A stretch of DNA of 64,000 nt from Candidatus Acetatifactor stercoripullorum (GCA_019114005.1 DXGH01000051.1:20853-84852); one strand, 5' to 3'. Positions 33,980-43,892 are shown, numbered from the stretch's first letter. The notes: a model not told the origin generated them from the sequence alone. Numbers and translations are program-made.

Positions 33980-35164
33980 TTAGAAAATTCCCTCGTATGC
34001 CAGATCACGCAGCTTAGGGTGAATTTCGCTGTAAACCTTGGGAAAGCCCAGAATGTGCTGCACATAAAAGATACTGATGTGGTTTACAGGATCCGCCAAT
34101 GCGAAGGCTCCGGCAGCGCCGTCCCAGCCGAATTCCCCTAAAGGAGAGCGGGAGCAGGAGGAATCAATCAGCACACGCACGCCAAGTCCGTAGCCATAGC
34201 CCTTTTTCCCTGTGGCCTGGAAATCCTCCAGCATCTTTCCTGTAATATAATTGGTGGAAAGAAGGGAGAGGGTTCCGGGAGAGAGGAGGCGGTATCCGTT
34301 TGCCGCCTTTCCGCCGCCGCAGAGAGCGTCCAGGAAAACACTGTAATCATCTACGGAACCGATCAGTCCTGCACCGCCGCTTTCATAATTCTGGGTCAGC
34401 TGGAAGCGGGAGGCCATTTCCTGGGAGGCGGGAGAAAATCTGCCCGTATCAAAATCTGCCGCATAGAGTGCGGAAAGCCTTTGCTCTTCTTTAGGTCCCA
34501 CGTGAAAAGTAAAATCCTTAAGCTCCAGGGGATCAAAAATATATTTGTGCAGATATTGGCTAAACGGCATATCCGATACAGCCTCCACGACACCGGCCAG
34601 CACATCGTGGGCCAGGCTGTATCCCCAGCGGGTCTGGGGCTCATAAATCAGGGGCATCTGCGCCATAGCGGAGATAACCTCCCTGGTGGAGGCCTTGTCA
34701 TTGCTGGCCTTTTTGATCTCCCGAAGGGGGGCTGCTTCCGTATCGTAGGAGAGTCCGGCAGTCATGGTCAGCAGGTCGATAATGCGGATACAGCCGTGCA
34801 TCAGATGACATTTGGTATTTTCATTGGGCCACTCAATGGGAAAGTGATCCAGCTCAAATTGGTCTGCCGCCTTAAGATTGGTAAATTCCGGGAGAAATCT
34901 GCGCACATCATCATACAGATCCAATTTTTTTCTTTCCATCAGCTGAAGCACTGCCGTAGCAGTAATGACCTTTGTGGCAGAATAAAGGCGGTACAAATCC
35001 TGATCAGAGACGGGAAACTGACCCGCGTAATCGCGGCAGCCTGTCATATGGCGGTAGACCACCTGATGATCCTTTGTGATTTTGCAGTCTGTGGCGGGAA
35101 TGCCGTAGACCTCCTGTAAAGAGTCCTGAAATGCTTCGAGCTTGTTGAAATTCATAAGATTCAT
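33980..35164 (-). CDS. beta-lactamase-fold serine hydrolase
   Basis: A 394-residue class C beta-lactamase/esterase family protein without signal peptide, so cytoplasmic. The SxxK catalytic motif is SATK in RLYSATKVITATAVLQL, and the YxN-like position is YSLAH in RWGYSLAHDVLAGVVE. Members act as esterases, amidases or D-aminopeptidases. It is a paralogue of the 57878 gene. AAGGATG precedes ATG 35164. It is divergent from the YesM/YesN operon across a region holding a perfect 20-bp palindrome. Confidence 0.85.
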   Translation of the reverse strand: MNLMNFNKLEAFQDSLQEVYGIPATDCKITKDHQVVYRHMTGCRDYAGQFPVSDQDLYRLYSATKVITATAVLQLMERKKLDLYDDVRRFLPEFTNLKAADQFELDHFPIEWPNENTKCHLMHGCIRIIDLLTMTAGLSYDTEAAPLREIKKASNDKASTREVISAMAQMPLIYEPQTRWGYSLAHDVLAGVVEAVSDMPFSQYLHKYIFDPLELKDFTFHVGPKEEQRLSALYAADFDTGRFSPASQEMASRFQLTQNYESGGAGLIGSVDDYSVFLDALCGGGKAANGYRLLSPGTLSLLSTNYITGKMLEDFQATGKKGYGYGLGVRVLIDSSCSRSPLGEFGWDGAAGAFALADPVNHISIFYVQHILGFPKVYSEIHPKLRDLAYEGIF

Positions 35165-35188
35165 CCTTTCTTTTGTGTAATAGGTTAT

Positions 35189-35217
35189 TTGACTTTTGTC
35201 TATTGGACAGCTACAAT
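35189..35217 (+). promoter_or_regulatory. promoter of the YesM/YesN operon
   Basis: TTGACT at 35189-35194, 17-nt spacer, TACAAT at 35212-35217. Confidence 0.75.
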
Positions 35218-35230
35218 AATATTATTGTAG
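35211..35230. promoter_or_regulatory. perfect 20-bp palindrome, likely operator
   Basis: CTACAATAAT followed by its exact reverse complement. It covers the -10 box of the YesM/YesN promoter, the place of a repressor site. The binding protein is unknown; the ArsR-type regulator nearby is one candidate. Confidence 0.6.
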
Positions 35231-35269
35231 GAATTGTAAGGCTTCTCTTTCGGCACACGGGGTATAGGC

Positions 35270-37057
35270 ATGATAAAGTTTAAGGCGTCCAGGGCAGCGG
35301 CCAAGGCTGCGGAAAAAAGCGGTTTGTCTCAAAAAAAATATTCCTTCAAGCATTTATTGGGCGTTTATTTTGTCCTGTTAATGCTGATTATCCTATGCAG
35401 CTTGACGGCAGTGCTGGCCTATGCCATATACGGCGGCCTGCGGCAGATGCGGACTGCTAACAATGCGGTGCTGAATGTCTATCTTTCGGAGCTGCAAAAG
35501 GAGATGGAAGACCTGACGGCCTTTTGCCAGGAGCTTTATGCCGACAATTACAGCTTTGAGATATTGGCAAGGGGACGTTATCAAAGCGGCAGGAAACCGG
35601 AGTATGAATACGAGCTGCGCAACATGGTAAATAATGCCGTGCCGTATTATGGGGCCATTCTGATTTTTGACCAAAAGGGGGATATTTCCATCACCCGCTT
35701 TGGCGCCGGCTATGGGCCGGAGGAAACCCTGGAGTGCAATGAATTAAAGGACCGCATCAAGCAATATTGGCGGGACTGTGACAATAGCCGGCTCTTTCAA
35801 TGGCAGGCATATGTTGATCAGGATCGTACCTTTTTGATGAGCGCCTATCGCTTGGAGGATCTGTATTTGTGCTCCCTGATTGATCTGGACAGGTTTGTCC
35901 TGCAAAGCAGGGCGGCTGAGGACAGCAGCCAGTTTCAAGTGTTTTTCTACAGCGAAACACAGGAGCTGCCGGGAAACGGCCGGCTGGAGCAGCTTGGCAT
36001 TTTGCAGGAGGCGCAGAGCGGCCAGAGGGAGATGCTGCTTTCTTTAAAGGAGAGCTATCTGGTTGACACCCAGGCGCTGGACCAGACCCCCCTGCGTATC
36101 TGCTGCGTTGTGCCGGTTCAGTATTTATGGAGCCTGTCCCAGTTTTCGCTGCTTGTGATTCTGGGGGCGGGAGCCATTGTTTTTGCCCTGATTCTTATCA
36201 TGTTTTTTTCCTTTCGCAAAATTCTGGTTTACCCGCTGGACAGACTGGCTTCGGCTTCGGAGCTTTTGGAGCAGAAGAGCCAGGCGGGGCGGCCGCCGGC
36301 TTATACCGGTGAAAGCAAGATTGAAGAGCTTCAGAAAATCAATGAAGCGATAAAGCGCCTGGTGGAACAAAAGGTATCTCTGGAACAGGAAAACCTGACC
36401 AGACAGCAGGAAAAGCAGCATGCCCAGCTGCAGTATTATCAGCTGCAGACCCAGCCCCATTTCTATATAAATTGTTTGAAAAGCCTGTATAATATGCTGG
36501 AAAATCAGGAGTATGGAAGGATGCAGAGAATGATCCTTGCATTCTCCAGCCACCTGAGATATATATTTCATAACACCCTGTCTCTGGTAACCCTGAGGGA
36601 GGAGCTGGAGGAGGTCAATCATTATTACAGCATTGTGCTTTTGGACCGTTCCAAGCCCATCATTCTTACCCAGAAGGTAGAGGAGTCGCTTTTGGAGGAA
36701 AAGGTTCCGCCGCTCTTGATTCAGACGTTTCTGGAAAACGCGGTAAAATACAACGGGCGCAATGATGAAATTCTGCGCTTTTTGATCCAGATTGATGCTG
36801 TCACATGGGAGGAAAAGCCTTATATGAGAATCCGTTTAAGCGACAACGGCGTGGGCTACAGTAAGGAGGTGCTGGAGAAAATCAACAGCAGACAGGAACC
36901 TTACGGCAGACAGCATGTGGGAATTGCCAACCTGAAAAAAAGGTTAGCGCTCATTTATCAGACGGATTTTCAAATCATTTTTTACAATGAGGCCAAAGGA
37001 GGGGCCTGTGTGTTCTTGTGTCTTCCCCTTGACAGGAAGGCGCTTGTGGAGGAGTAA
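35270..37057 (+). CDS. YesM-type sensor histidine kinase
   Basis: A 595-residue membrane sensor of the family that controls LplABC-type sugar transport. TM1 lies at about residues 31-54, an extracellular domain of about 230 residues follows, then TM2 near 287-312, a HAMP-like linker and coiled coil, the His_kinase domain with His397 in QTQPHFYINCLKSL, and the ATPase domain with FLENAVKYNG, LSDNGVGY and GIANLKKRLAL. The partner regulator starts 5 nt downstream. It sits at the end of the sugar-ester locus and is its probable sensor. Confidence 0.92.
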   Translation: MIKFKASRAAAKAAEKSGLSQKKYSFKHLLGVYFVLLMLIILCSLTAVLAYAIYGGLRQMRTANNAVLNVYLSELQKEMEDLTAFCQELYADNYSFEILARGRYQSGRKPEYEYELRNMVNNAVPYYGAILIFDQKGDISITRFGAGYGPEETLECNELKDRIKQYWRDCDNSRLFQWQAYVDQDRTFLMSAYRLEDLYLCSLIDLDRFVLQSRAAEDSSQFQVFFYSETQELPGNGRLEQLGILQEAQSGQREMLLSLKESYLVDTQALDQTPLRICCVVPVQYLWSLSQFSLLVILGAGAIVFALILIMFFSFRKILVYPLDRLASASELLEQKSQAGRPPAYTGESKIEELQKINEAIKRLVEQKVSLEQENLTRQQEKQHAQLQYYQLQTQPHFYINCLKSLYNMLENQEYGRMQRMILAFSSHLRYIFHNTLSLVTLREELEEVNHYYSIVLLDRSKPIILTQKVEESLLEEKVPPLLIQTFLENAVKYNGRNDEILRFLIQIDAVTWEEKPYMRIRLSDNGVGYSKEVLEKINSRQEPYGRQHVGIANLKKRLALIYQTDFQIIFYNEAKGGACVFLCLPLDRKALVEE

Positions 37058-37062
37058 ATGCT

Positions 37063-38652
37063 ATGAACCTACTGCTGATTGACGATCAAATTTCTGTGGT
37101 CAGGGGAATCGAAAAGGGGATTCGCTTTCAGGAGCTGAAAATTGACCAGGTCTATACCGCCAACAGCGCCGCACAGGCAAGGGAAATTTTGCTGCACAAT
37201 GAAATCAGCATTATGCTTTGCGACATTGAAATGCCGGAAGAAAACGGACTGCAGCTAAACCAGTGGGTTATGGAGAACATGCCGGGCATCGTCAGGATTC
37301 TTTTAACCTCTCATGCGGATTTTGCCTATGCCAAGGAAAGCCTGCGCCTGGGCTGCTTTGACTATATTGTGCAGCCTGCGCCCTATGATGAAATTGCAGA
37401 CTGCATAAGAAGGGCGGTTCATAAGCTGGAGGCAGAGCAAAGGAAAAAGAAGCTCTATGATTACGGCATGATCTATGAAAAATACAAGCCTGAAATGAGC
37501 GACCGGATTGTTATGAATTTATATTCTGACAATCAGGAGAATGTAAAGCAATCACTGCTTGCTTTGGAGCAGATGGGGTATGATCTTCGAAAACAGTCTC
37601 CTATCCGCATCCTGATTGTGGACATTTTTTCCTATAGCAAGGCGACACAGTCTGTTCTGTTCGACATATCGATCCGCTACAGTCTGATAGGCAGCCTGCG
37701 TGCGGGAAAGATAGAGGAACCCATTGAAGCATTGATTACAATGAACCGATTCCGTCAGTTTGTGATTTTACTCTTCTGTAATGATGAATCCCTCCTTTCC
37801 TGTACAAGTGAAAACTATCAAAGGTTTTATGACACACTGAACGATTCCCTGAACACGGACATTGCCTGCTATGTAGGAGAATATTCGGTGTTTTCAGGGC
37901 TGCGCGCTGAGCTGGGCAGAATCCATGAATTTATCAATAATAACGTAAGTAAAAGGCCTGGCCTTTATATGACGGAGGAAAATCATTTTTCCCAGGAATC
38001 CCTGGATATCTCCGAAAATAGAAAGCGGTGGCAGCGCCTTTTGAAGGAGAATCAGTTAGAAAAGGTAAGGGATAGTGTTCTTTCCTACCTTGATTTTATC
38101 GTATCTGTCAACAAAACAAACTTTAGCGGGCTCTGTGAGCTGCACCAGCAGCTGACCCAGATGTTCTTTAACTGTGCTTATGACAACCAGATTGACATCA
38201 TGGATCTGTTTACGGACGACTATGGATACAACGATTACATGGACGCGTTTAAGGATGTGGAGTCCCTGCGCTTCATGGTCTGCTTTATCACAAAGGCTCT
38301 GCAGTCCGGCGGCGCCTGCGCTCTGGCCAAGGATGATATCCAAAAAGCCAAAATGTATATATTGGATCATATTTCAAACAACCTGTCCGTAAAAGAGGTG
38401 GCGGAATATGTCCATTTGAGTCCGGAATATTTTACAAAGCTTTTTAAGAAGGAGACCGGACAGAACATAAAAACCTATATCATGCAGCAGAAGGTGGAGG
38501 TCGCCAAGGATTTGCTGGATCATTCGGAAATCCCCGTAAGTCTGGTTGCCCTGGAGCTGGGGTATTCAAATTTTTCCCACTTTACCCAGATGTTCAAAAA
38601 ATTTGAAAACATGACGCCCTCCGAGTACCGGAAGAAAAAACCGGAAGCCTAA
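37063..38652 (+). CDS. YesN-type response regulator with AraC DNA-binding domain
   Basis: 529 residues: an N-terminal receiver domain (Asp54 in IMLCDIEMPEENG, Thr in LLTSHADFAYA), a middle region of about 280 residues, and a C-terminal double helix-turn-helix of AraC type (SVKEVAEYVHLSPEYFTKLFKKETG, then VSLVALELGYSNFSHFTQMFKKFENMTPSEYR). AraC-type dimers or monomers bind direct repeats about 21 bp apart, as found at 44908-45034. Its 3' end overlaps that of the convergent deacetylase by 4 nt. Confidence 0.92.
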   Translation: MNLLLIDDQISVVRGIEKGIRFQELKIDQVYTANSAAQAREILLHNEISIMLCDIEMPEENGLQLNQWVMENMPGIVRILLTSHADFAYAKESLRLGCFDYIVQPAPYDEIADCIRRAVHKLEAEQRKKKLYDYGMIYEKYKPEMSDRIVMNLYSDNQENVKQSLLALEQMGYDLRKQSPIRILIVDIFSYSKATQSVLFDISIRYSLIGSLRAGKIEEPIEALITMNRFRQFVILLFCNDESLLSCTSENYQRFYDTLNDSLNTDIACYVGEYSVFSGLRAELGRIHEFINNNVSKRPGLYMTEENHFSQESLDISENRKRWQRLLKENQLEKVRDSVLSYLDFIVSVNKTNFSGLCELHQQLTQMFFNCAYDNQIDIMDLFTDDYGYNDYMDAFKDVESLRFMVCFITKALQSGGACALAKDDIQKAKMYILDHISNNLSVKEVAEYVHLSPEYFTKLFKKETGQNIKTYIMQQKVEVAKDLLDHSEIPVSLVALELGYSNFSHFTQMFKKFENMTPSEYRKKKPEA

Positions 38653-39530
38653 ACCTCCAGGGGCGGCAGAAGCTCTGCATACTGACCGGGAGATACCTTC
38701 ACTGTCTGAGAGCAGAACATTCCCCCAAGCCACACCGGGACGGCGGAGGGATTGTACACAAATCTGCTGTCCGCAGAAAAAACCAGGCGCTTGTAGGCGG
38801 TAACGTAGGAGCAAATTTCCCCGTTGGAGGCGTACCATACATCCTCATGACCGGAAACCTTCTGCAGAAAGGTCTCCATCCGGTTCCAGTTGTCATTCTG
38901 GTCAAATTCATAGCTGTGGCCCCACACATAAAAAAGCTTGGCCGGGCTGAAAAAGGAAAAATAATTTTCATCTGACAAAAAGCTGTCCGCCAGGGGAAAA
39001 AGCTGTTTGTCGTCGTGATGGCAGGTGGGATCCCACATAAGGAAATCCTCCGGGATATCAAAGGAGTGCGTGGAGCGGATGGTGCGGCCATAGGAAATGC
39101 CGCAGGAAACCAAAGCCCTTCGTATGGTGTCGTTTACGGCTCCGAAGGCGTAGGCAAACCCGGTGAGGGGCTTTTGAAAAATGGATTCCAGCTGTGTTCT
39201 GCAGCTTAAGATTTCCTGTGCGCATCTTCCTGCATCCATGCCGTACATACAGCAGTGGAGCTGGCCGTGGGAAGCGGGCTCATGCCCCTTGTACACGGCA
39301 GGAAGCTCTTCTTTTGGAAGCTTGTCATGGCTGGCCTTTTTTTCTCCCGTCTCTACGGTGCCTCTGATTCCAAGGAGCCCGGCGTTTAGATTGAAGGTGG
39401 CTTTTACTCCGTAACGATTGAAAAGCTCTATCAGCCGCAGATCCTGGCTTACCCCATCGTCATAGCTGAAAGTCACAGCTTTGGTCCGGCCCTCCGGCCA
39501 GAACATTCTGTCATTGATCTGAAAACTCAT
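38649..39530 (-). CDS. polysaccharide deacetylase-family protein
   Basis: About 293 residues of the NodB-like carbohydrate esterase 4 fold. The first motif AVTFSYDDG carries the catalytic and metal Asp pair, and SHGQLH supplies the metal-binding histidines (H-x3-H pattern in HEPASHGQLH). No signal peptide is seen, so it probably removes acetyl groups from imported saccharides in the cytoplasm. Last gene of the six-gene minus-strand operon, 30 nt after an esterase. ATG 39530 (MSFQIND) is preferred over 39551. Confidence 0.85.
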   Translation of the reverse strand: MSFQINDRMFWPEGRTKAVTFSYDDGVSQDLRLIELFNRYGVKATFNLNAGLLGIRGTVETGEKKASHDKLPKEELPAVYKGHEPASHGQLHCCMYGMDAGRCAQEILSCRTQLESIFQKPLTGFAYAFGAVNDTIRRALVSCGISYGRTIRSTHSFDIPEDFLMWDPTCHHDDKQLFPLADSFLSDENYFSFFSPAKLFYVWGHSYEFDQNDNWNRMETFLQKVSGHEDVWYASNGEICSYVTAYKRLVFSADSRFVYNPSAVPVWLGGMFCSQTVKVSPGQYAELLPPLEV

Positions 39531-39560
39531 TTTAATCTTTCTGACCTCCATTTTTTTATT

Positions 39561-40397
39561 TTAAAAAGGATTGCCGCCTGCTTTCGGCAGCCCAAAGAAA
39601 TCCAGCGCCTTTTGGATAGCTCTGTCCCAGAAAGACCATTCATGTCCGTAGCCCGCAAGGGAGAACCATTCCGCCTTTAATCCTATGGTGTGACAGTGGG
39701 CTTTAAAAGCGAGAAAGTTTGGATACAGCAGCTTATCCTCCTCGCCGCAGGCGAAAAGCAGCCTGGGGAGGACATTTTTATCAGCCTTTTCGGTGATCAG
39801 CCGCCACACATTTTCTTCGGAATTTACATACGCCTCCAGTCCTCCGGCATTTGCGATAGCCGCCTTCAGCCGGGGCTCATCGGGATTTAAAAAGGCACAG
39901 GGATTGCCGGGACTCATATAGGAAAAGTCTACCGGCACGGCGGAGAGAACGGCGGCCGCTTCAAACCGTTCGGGGAAGTTGACGGCATACTTTACCGCGC
40001 CTCTTCCTCCCATGGACAGGCCCGCTATGAAGTTGTCCTCCCGCCTTGAAGATACAGGGAACCAGCCGTAAATGAGCGGCATCAGCTCCTTGGTGAGATA
40101 GTCGTACATGGAGTAGCCCATCATACAGTGCTCCCAGTTGGAGTAATTGGAATTTAAGGCCGGGGGCATCACCACCGCAAGATTTCTCTCACAGGCGTAG
40201 CGCTCTATATTTGTCTTTCGGATCCAGTCGGTCTGGTCTCCGAAGGTGCCGTGCAGAAGCCAGAGCACCTTATATTTTTTCCCGCTTTGATAAAATTCCT
40301 CCGGGGACAGCTCTCTGGGCTTGTCGGGGAGGATCACCGCAATTTCATGATTCCCCTTTAAATACTGACTTTCAAAATCATAGGACAAAAGAGACAT
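39561..40397 (-). CDS. EstA/esterase D-type serine esterase
   Basis: A 278-residue alpha/beta hydrolase without signal peptide. The nucleophile is Ser128 in AGLSMGGRGAVKYA; likely Asp in CGEEDKLLY and His in GYGHEWSFWD complete the triad, and WLLHGTFGDQTDW gives the oxyanion region. The family includes tributyrin, acetyl and feruloyl esterases. It is related to the esterases at 51030 and 51878 in the divergent operon. GGAGGAAAATTTA precedes the start. Confidence 0.87.
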   Translation of the reverse strand: MSLLSYDFESQYLKGNHEIAVILPDKPRELSPEEFYQSGKKYKVLWLLHGTFGDQTDWIRKTNIERYACERNLAVVMPPALNSNYSNWEHCMMGYSMYDYLTKELMPLIYGWFPVSSRREDNFIAGLSMGGRGAVKYAVNFPERFEAAAVLSAVPVDFSYMSPGNPCAFLNPDEPRLKAAIANAGGLEAYVNSEENVWRLITEKADKNVLPRLLFACGEEDKLLYPNFLAFKAHCHTIGLKAEWFSLAGYGHEWSFWDRAIQKALDFFGLPKAGGNPF

Positions 40398-40410
40398 TAA
40401 ATTTTCCTCC

Positions 40411-41493
40411 TTACTTGTGCTGGCTTATCAGCCAGTCCATAATTCCATGCTCATTGTGGTAGGTCAGAATCCAGGAGCTGTGATTTTCGGAAAGCTTTTT
40501 CGAAAGCGGCATATCCGGGTCTGTGGAAAGACCATATTTTTCCAGCTCCTCCGGTGCATAGAGAGTCAGATGGACATTTTTGTTTCCCGTGTCCTTAAGC
40601 TTCATCACAGCGTCCACAATATATTTATGGCGGTAAAGGGTATGATCTGCATAAGCGGTGGAAATCCATATTTTGGCATCCGTCAGGGAGCAGAGAATGT
40701 TGTAGGTCTCAGGAATCATGGTAGGGCATACGGGAGCTGCCGCTGCAAACAGGCCGGCTCCTACAGACAGCGCCCGCAGGGTGCCTGCGCCGCCCATGGA
40801 TGCTCCCGTTACATAAATTCGGTTTTCGTCCACCTTTTTCTCCCGGATCAGGCGGCGGATAATGTCGCAGACTGCTCCCAGATATTCCCGATGCCACCCT
40901 GTCCCCTTTGGCTGATAAAAGCTTGTAAAGGTGTTGCGGTAAAAGGCGGCTTTGTCCGGCATCATATCCGATAAAAGCCCAGGCGCCTGGGGGGCCATGA
41001 CAAACAGATCAGGGTAGGACTCAGAAAGCTTGATGGCGCCGAAAATTCCAGTCATCTGGCTTAGGTTATCGTAACCGCACTCTCCGCCGCCGTGAAGAAA
41101 CAGAATCAGGGGCCTTGGGCCGGATGCGGCGGGGGAATACAGGCGGTATAAGACGCCGTTTTCCTCAAGGGCCTTAAACTGGTCGAGCCCCTGGATGAGG
41201 GTTTCGGAAATATCCTCGTTAGTAAATACAAGGCTGCCGTCCTCCAAGGCTGCGGTCAGAGCAAAGGGCGTATCGGAAGGAAAGGGTCTGCAGGTCAGAA
41301 ACAGTTCCTGGCTGTCCCTTTCAATGGACAAAATGGGCCATTCCTTTGCAGCTGCGCCGGAACCGATTTGACAGGAAAAGGAATCCGCCTGCGTCTGCAG
41401 GATTGGCTTCTGTGTTTTCAGCAAAAACCCGGTGTATTCCACCCCTAAGTTTCCTGTACGTGCGTGCATAACTAATTTCATAAGCTTCTCCAT
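40411..41493 (-). CDS. alpha/beta hydrolase, prolyl-oligopeptidase-like esterase
   Basis: A 360-residue hydrolase with an N-terminal beta-rich domain of about 110 residues and a C-terminal peptidase_S9-like/esterase domain. FLHGGGECGYDN forms the oxyanion side, Ser232 in TGASMGGAGTLRAL is the nucleophile, and a late His lies in YHNEHGIMDWL. It starts 6 nt after the sucrose phosphorylase stop and is followed 13 nt later by a second esterase. Expected to remove acyl groups from the imported sugar. ATG 41493 (MEKLMKLV) has an internal alternative. Confidence 0.8.
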   Translation of the reverse strand: MEKLMKLVMHARTGNLGVEYTGFLLKTQKPILQTQADSFSCQIGSGAAAKEWPILSIERDSQELFLTCRPFPSDTPFALTAALEDGSLVFTNEDISETLIQGLDQFKALEENGVLYRLYSPAASGPRPLILFLHGGGECGYDNLSQMTGIFGAIKLSESYPDLFVMAPQAPGLLSDMMPDKAAFYRNTFTSFYQPKGTGWHREYLGAVCDIIRRLIREKKVDENRIYVTGASMGGAGTLRALSVGAGLFAAAAPVCPTMIPETYNILCSLTDAKIWISTAYADHTLYRHKYIVDAVMKLKDTGNKNVHLTLYAPEELEKYGLSTDPDMPLSKKLSENHSSWILTYHNEHGIMDWLISQHK

Positions 41494-41499
41494 TATTTT

Positions 41500-42960
41500 T
41501 TATATTGTTCTCCATTCTTTTGTCTGGGCGTCAAGATACCGTATGGTATAGGCCTTAGTGCCAAAATCTGCTTCCAGAGTCACGCAGCTTTCCCCCTTTG
41601 TCCAGGTGACAGACAGGGTGCCGTCCTTTTTGTCGGGTCCCACAGTAATGTCTCCGCCAAAGGCAGGATAGGAATTGCGGAAACGCATGATCTCATACAT
41701 CCGCTGCAGCATGGGCTTTTTTATGGCCCTGTCAATCTCTTCCTCCGAGAAGGTATGACGATTGATGCTGCGGGGCTCTTCTCCGCGCTTGAGCGCTTCC
41801 ACGTCGTTTTCCCCTGCCAAAAGCCCCACGTAATAAACCTGTGGAATTCCGGGAGTGAAAAACTGCACGATGCGGGCCAGAAGATAGGCGTCGTCATCGC
41901 AGTTTAAAGCAGAGTAGTAGGTACACCCAAGCTGGTAGAGCTGGGCTTTTTTGCCGCTTGTCTTTATGGTGATCGGGTATTTCATATAGGGCTTGGCGTC
42001 TTTCAGGATTTCATCCACATCCTCCCTGACCAAATCGATCTCGTCCATGGAAAGCAGTCCCACCACATCCACAACGCCAATCCCGTCATGGGTGTCCAGG
42101 GTGGTAAACTGTTTTCGGGGACAGATGTTCAGCCAATGGATCAGACGGTCTGTGCGCCCGGTTTTTAAGCCGTGCAGAAGCAGCATGGGGAGGGCAAAGT
42201 CATATACCCAGTAACCCTTCTCTGCCATTTTCATTTGAATGGTATAATTTTCGTGGATTTCCGGGAGCATCTGTGTGCCGCTTTCCCGAAGGGGATTCAT
42301 GCCGATTTCAAGCACCTCCCAGATGTCCGGCTCCACAAAAAAGCAGCTGGTGCCGGGACGCTTGGAGGCATAGGCGAAGGCGTCAAACCGGATCAGAGGC
42401 ACATGGGAGGCAATCCGCTTCAGATTTCTGTCATAGTAATCCTGGGTGGCCTTTGCGTAAGGATCAATGTCCACCTGTTCTTCAAAAAAGGTGTTCCAAA
42501 GACGCACCTGTTTTCCGTCCTTGCGGGTAAAGGTCAGATAAGGTCCTCCCTCCTTTCTGCGGTACATCACCTCCATATCTTCCTTTGTGGGACGGCCCTT
42601 GGGCCAGAATTCATCCCAGTGGATAAACATATGGCGGTAAGGGGAATTGTCGCCCTTTTCCATATAATCCTTAAATTCATGGCTGCGTATGGAGACATGA
42701 TTGAGCATGAAATCCGCCATCATATAATACTGATCCGCCAGCTGGTCAATGTCCTCCCAGGTGCCGAAGGAAGGCTCCACGGTGTCGTAATCGATTACGG
42801 CAAAGCCTCTGTCGCCTGAGGAGGGATAAAAGGGAAGGACGTGGAGGCCGCCAAAAAGCCCCGGAAATTTTTCCGATAAAATCCGGTCCAAATCCTTCAG
42901 ATTTCGGCCCAGGGTGTCCGCATAGGTAATCAGCATAATCTTATTTTCTATTTTTCGCAT
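41500..42960 (-). CDS. gtfA: GH13_18 sucrose phosphorylase
   Basis: Phosphorolyses sucrose (or a close glucoside) to alpha-glucose 1-phosphate and the acceptor sugar in the cytoplasm. The 486-residue protein has LHVLPFYPSSGDRGFAVIDY, the nucleophile Asp193 in IRFDAFAYASK, acid/base Glu234 in LPEIHENY, and the TLDTHDGIGVVD block with the third carboxylate. GH13_18 also contains phosphorylases for sucrose 6-phosphate and glucosylglycerate-type substrates, so the substrate is not proven. AGGAG precedes the ATG. It follows the two ABC permease genes in the same operon. Confidence 0.9.
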   Translation of the reverse strand: MRKIENKIMLITYADTLGRNLKDLDRILSEKFPGLFGGLHVLPFYPSSGDRGFAVIDYDTVEPSFGTWEDIDQLADQYYMMADFMLNHVSIRSHEFKDYMEKGDNSPYRHMFIHWDEFWPKGRPTKEDMEVMYRRKEGGPYLTFTRKDGKQVRLWNTFFEEQVDIDPYAKATQDYYDRNLKRIASHVPLIRFDAFAYASKRPGTSCFFVEPDIWEVLEIGMNPLRESGTQMLPEIHENYTIQMKMAEKGYWVYDFALPMLLLHGLKTGRTDRLIHWLNICPRKQFTTLDTHDGIGVVDVVGLLSMDEIDLVREDVDEILKDAKPYMKYPITIKTSGKKAQLYQLGCTYYSALNCDDDAYLLARIVQFFTPGIPQVYYVGLLAGENDVEALKRGEEPRSINRHTFSEEEIDRAIKKPMLQRMYEIMRFRNSYPAFGGDITVGPDKKDGTLSVTWTKGESCVTLEADFGTKAYTIRYLDAQTKEWRTI

Positions 42961-42976
42961 AGATAGCTCCTTTCTG

Positions 42977-43858
42977 TCAGCCCTTTACAGAACCGATGGT
43001 AATGCCCTTTACAAAGGACTTCTGGAAAAAGGGATAGGCAATCAGAATGGGGATTACCGCAATCACGGCCAGGGCCATGCGGATGCTGACGCTGGGAAAC
43101 CGCTGGGCGTTGCTTAAGCCCGTGGAGTGGGACTGCAGTGCAGTTACATTATTCATAACAGAATTGAGGAAATTCTGAATGCCGTATAAATCCGTTCTTG
43201 TGGAGATAAAGTAAACGCCGTTGGTCCAGTTGTTCCAATAAGAGATAGCGGACATCAAAGCGATGGTGGCCAGAATGGGACGGGACATGGGAACCACAAT
43301 GCGCAGGAGGTTTTGAAACTCGTTGGAGCCGTCGATCATGGCCGCCTCTATAACCTCATCGGGTACGTTTGACATAATATAGGTTCGTGCCATGATCACA
43401 TAGAAAGCGTTCATCAAAAGATAAGGGACGATCATGGCCGCCAGGGTGTCGTTGATATGGAATACATTGGAATAAATCAGGTAGGTGGATACAAAGCCGC
43501 CGTTAAACAGCATGGTAAAAAACAGGAAGAAGGAAAAGAATCTTCTTCCGGGAAGATCCTTTCTGGAAAGAGGATAGGCAAACAGAAAGGTTAAAGTCAT
43601 ATTTACCACAGTGCCTATGGTGGTAATTAAGATACTCATGCCATAGGAGCGGAAAATGGATTCCCTTGTAGTCCATAAAAATTCATAGGCAGCCGCGCTG
43701 AATTCCCTGGGAATCAGGGAGTATCCGTTCAGAGCCAGGGACGCCTCCGAGGTAATAGAGCTGGAAAATAAAAGAATAAAGGGAATGATGCAGGCCAGAG
43801 CCAGAAACAGCATCACAAGGTGCATGAAAAATTGAAAAAGCTTATTGTTATAAATCAT
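42977..43858 (-). CDS. LplC-type sugar ABC transporter permease
   Basis: Inner-membrane subunit of a carbohydrate importer, about 293 residues with six hydrophobic segments. The EAA loop reads VPDEVIEAAMIDGSNEFQNLLRIVVPMSRPILATI and the protein ends in the family-typical FQKSFVKGITIGSVKG. AAAGGAGG precedes ATG 43858; the frame is open up to 43933, overlapping lplB. No ATPase gene is in the locus, so a shared MsmK-like ATPase is presumably used. Confidence 0.92.
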   Translation of the reverse strand: MIYNNKLFQFFMHLVMLFLALACIIPFILLFSSSITSEASLALNGYSLIPREFSAAAYEFLWTTRESIFRSYGMSILITTIGTVVNMTLTFLFAYPLSRKDLPGRRFFSFFLFFTMLFNGGFVSTYLIYSNVFHINDTLAAMIVPYLLMNAFYVIMARTYIMSNVPDEVIEAAMIDGSNEFQNLLRIVVPMSRPILATIALMSAISYWNNWTNGVYFISTRTDLYGIQNFLNSVMNNVTALQSHSTGLSNAQRFPSVSIRMALAVIAVIPILIAYPFFQKSFVKGITIGSVKG

Positions 43859-43892
43859 GTAAAAACCTCCTTTGATCAATGGCCTCGGACTT

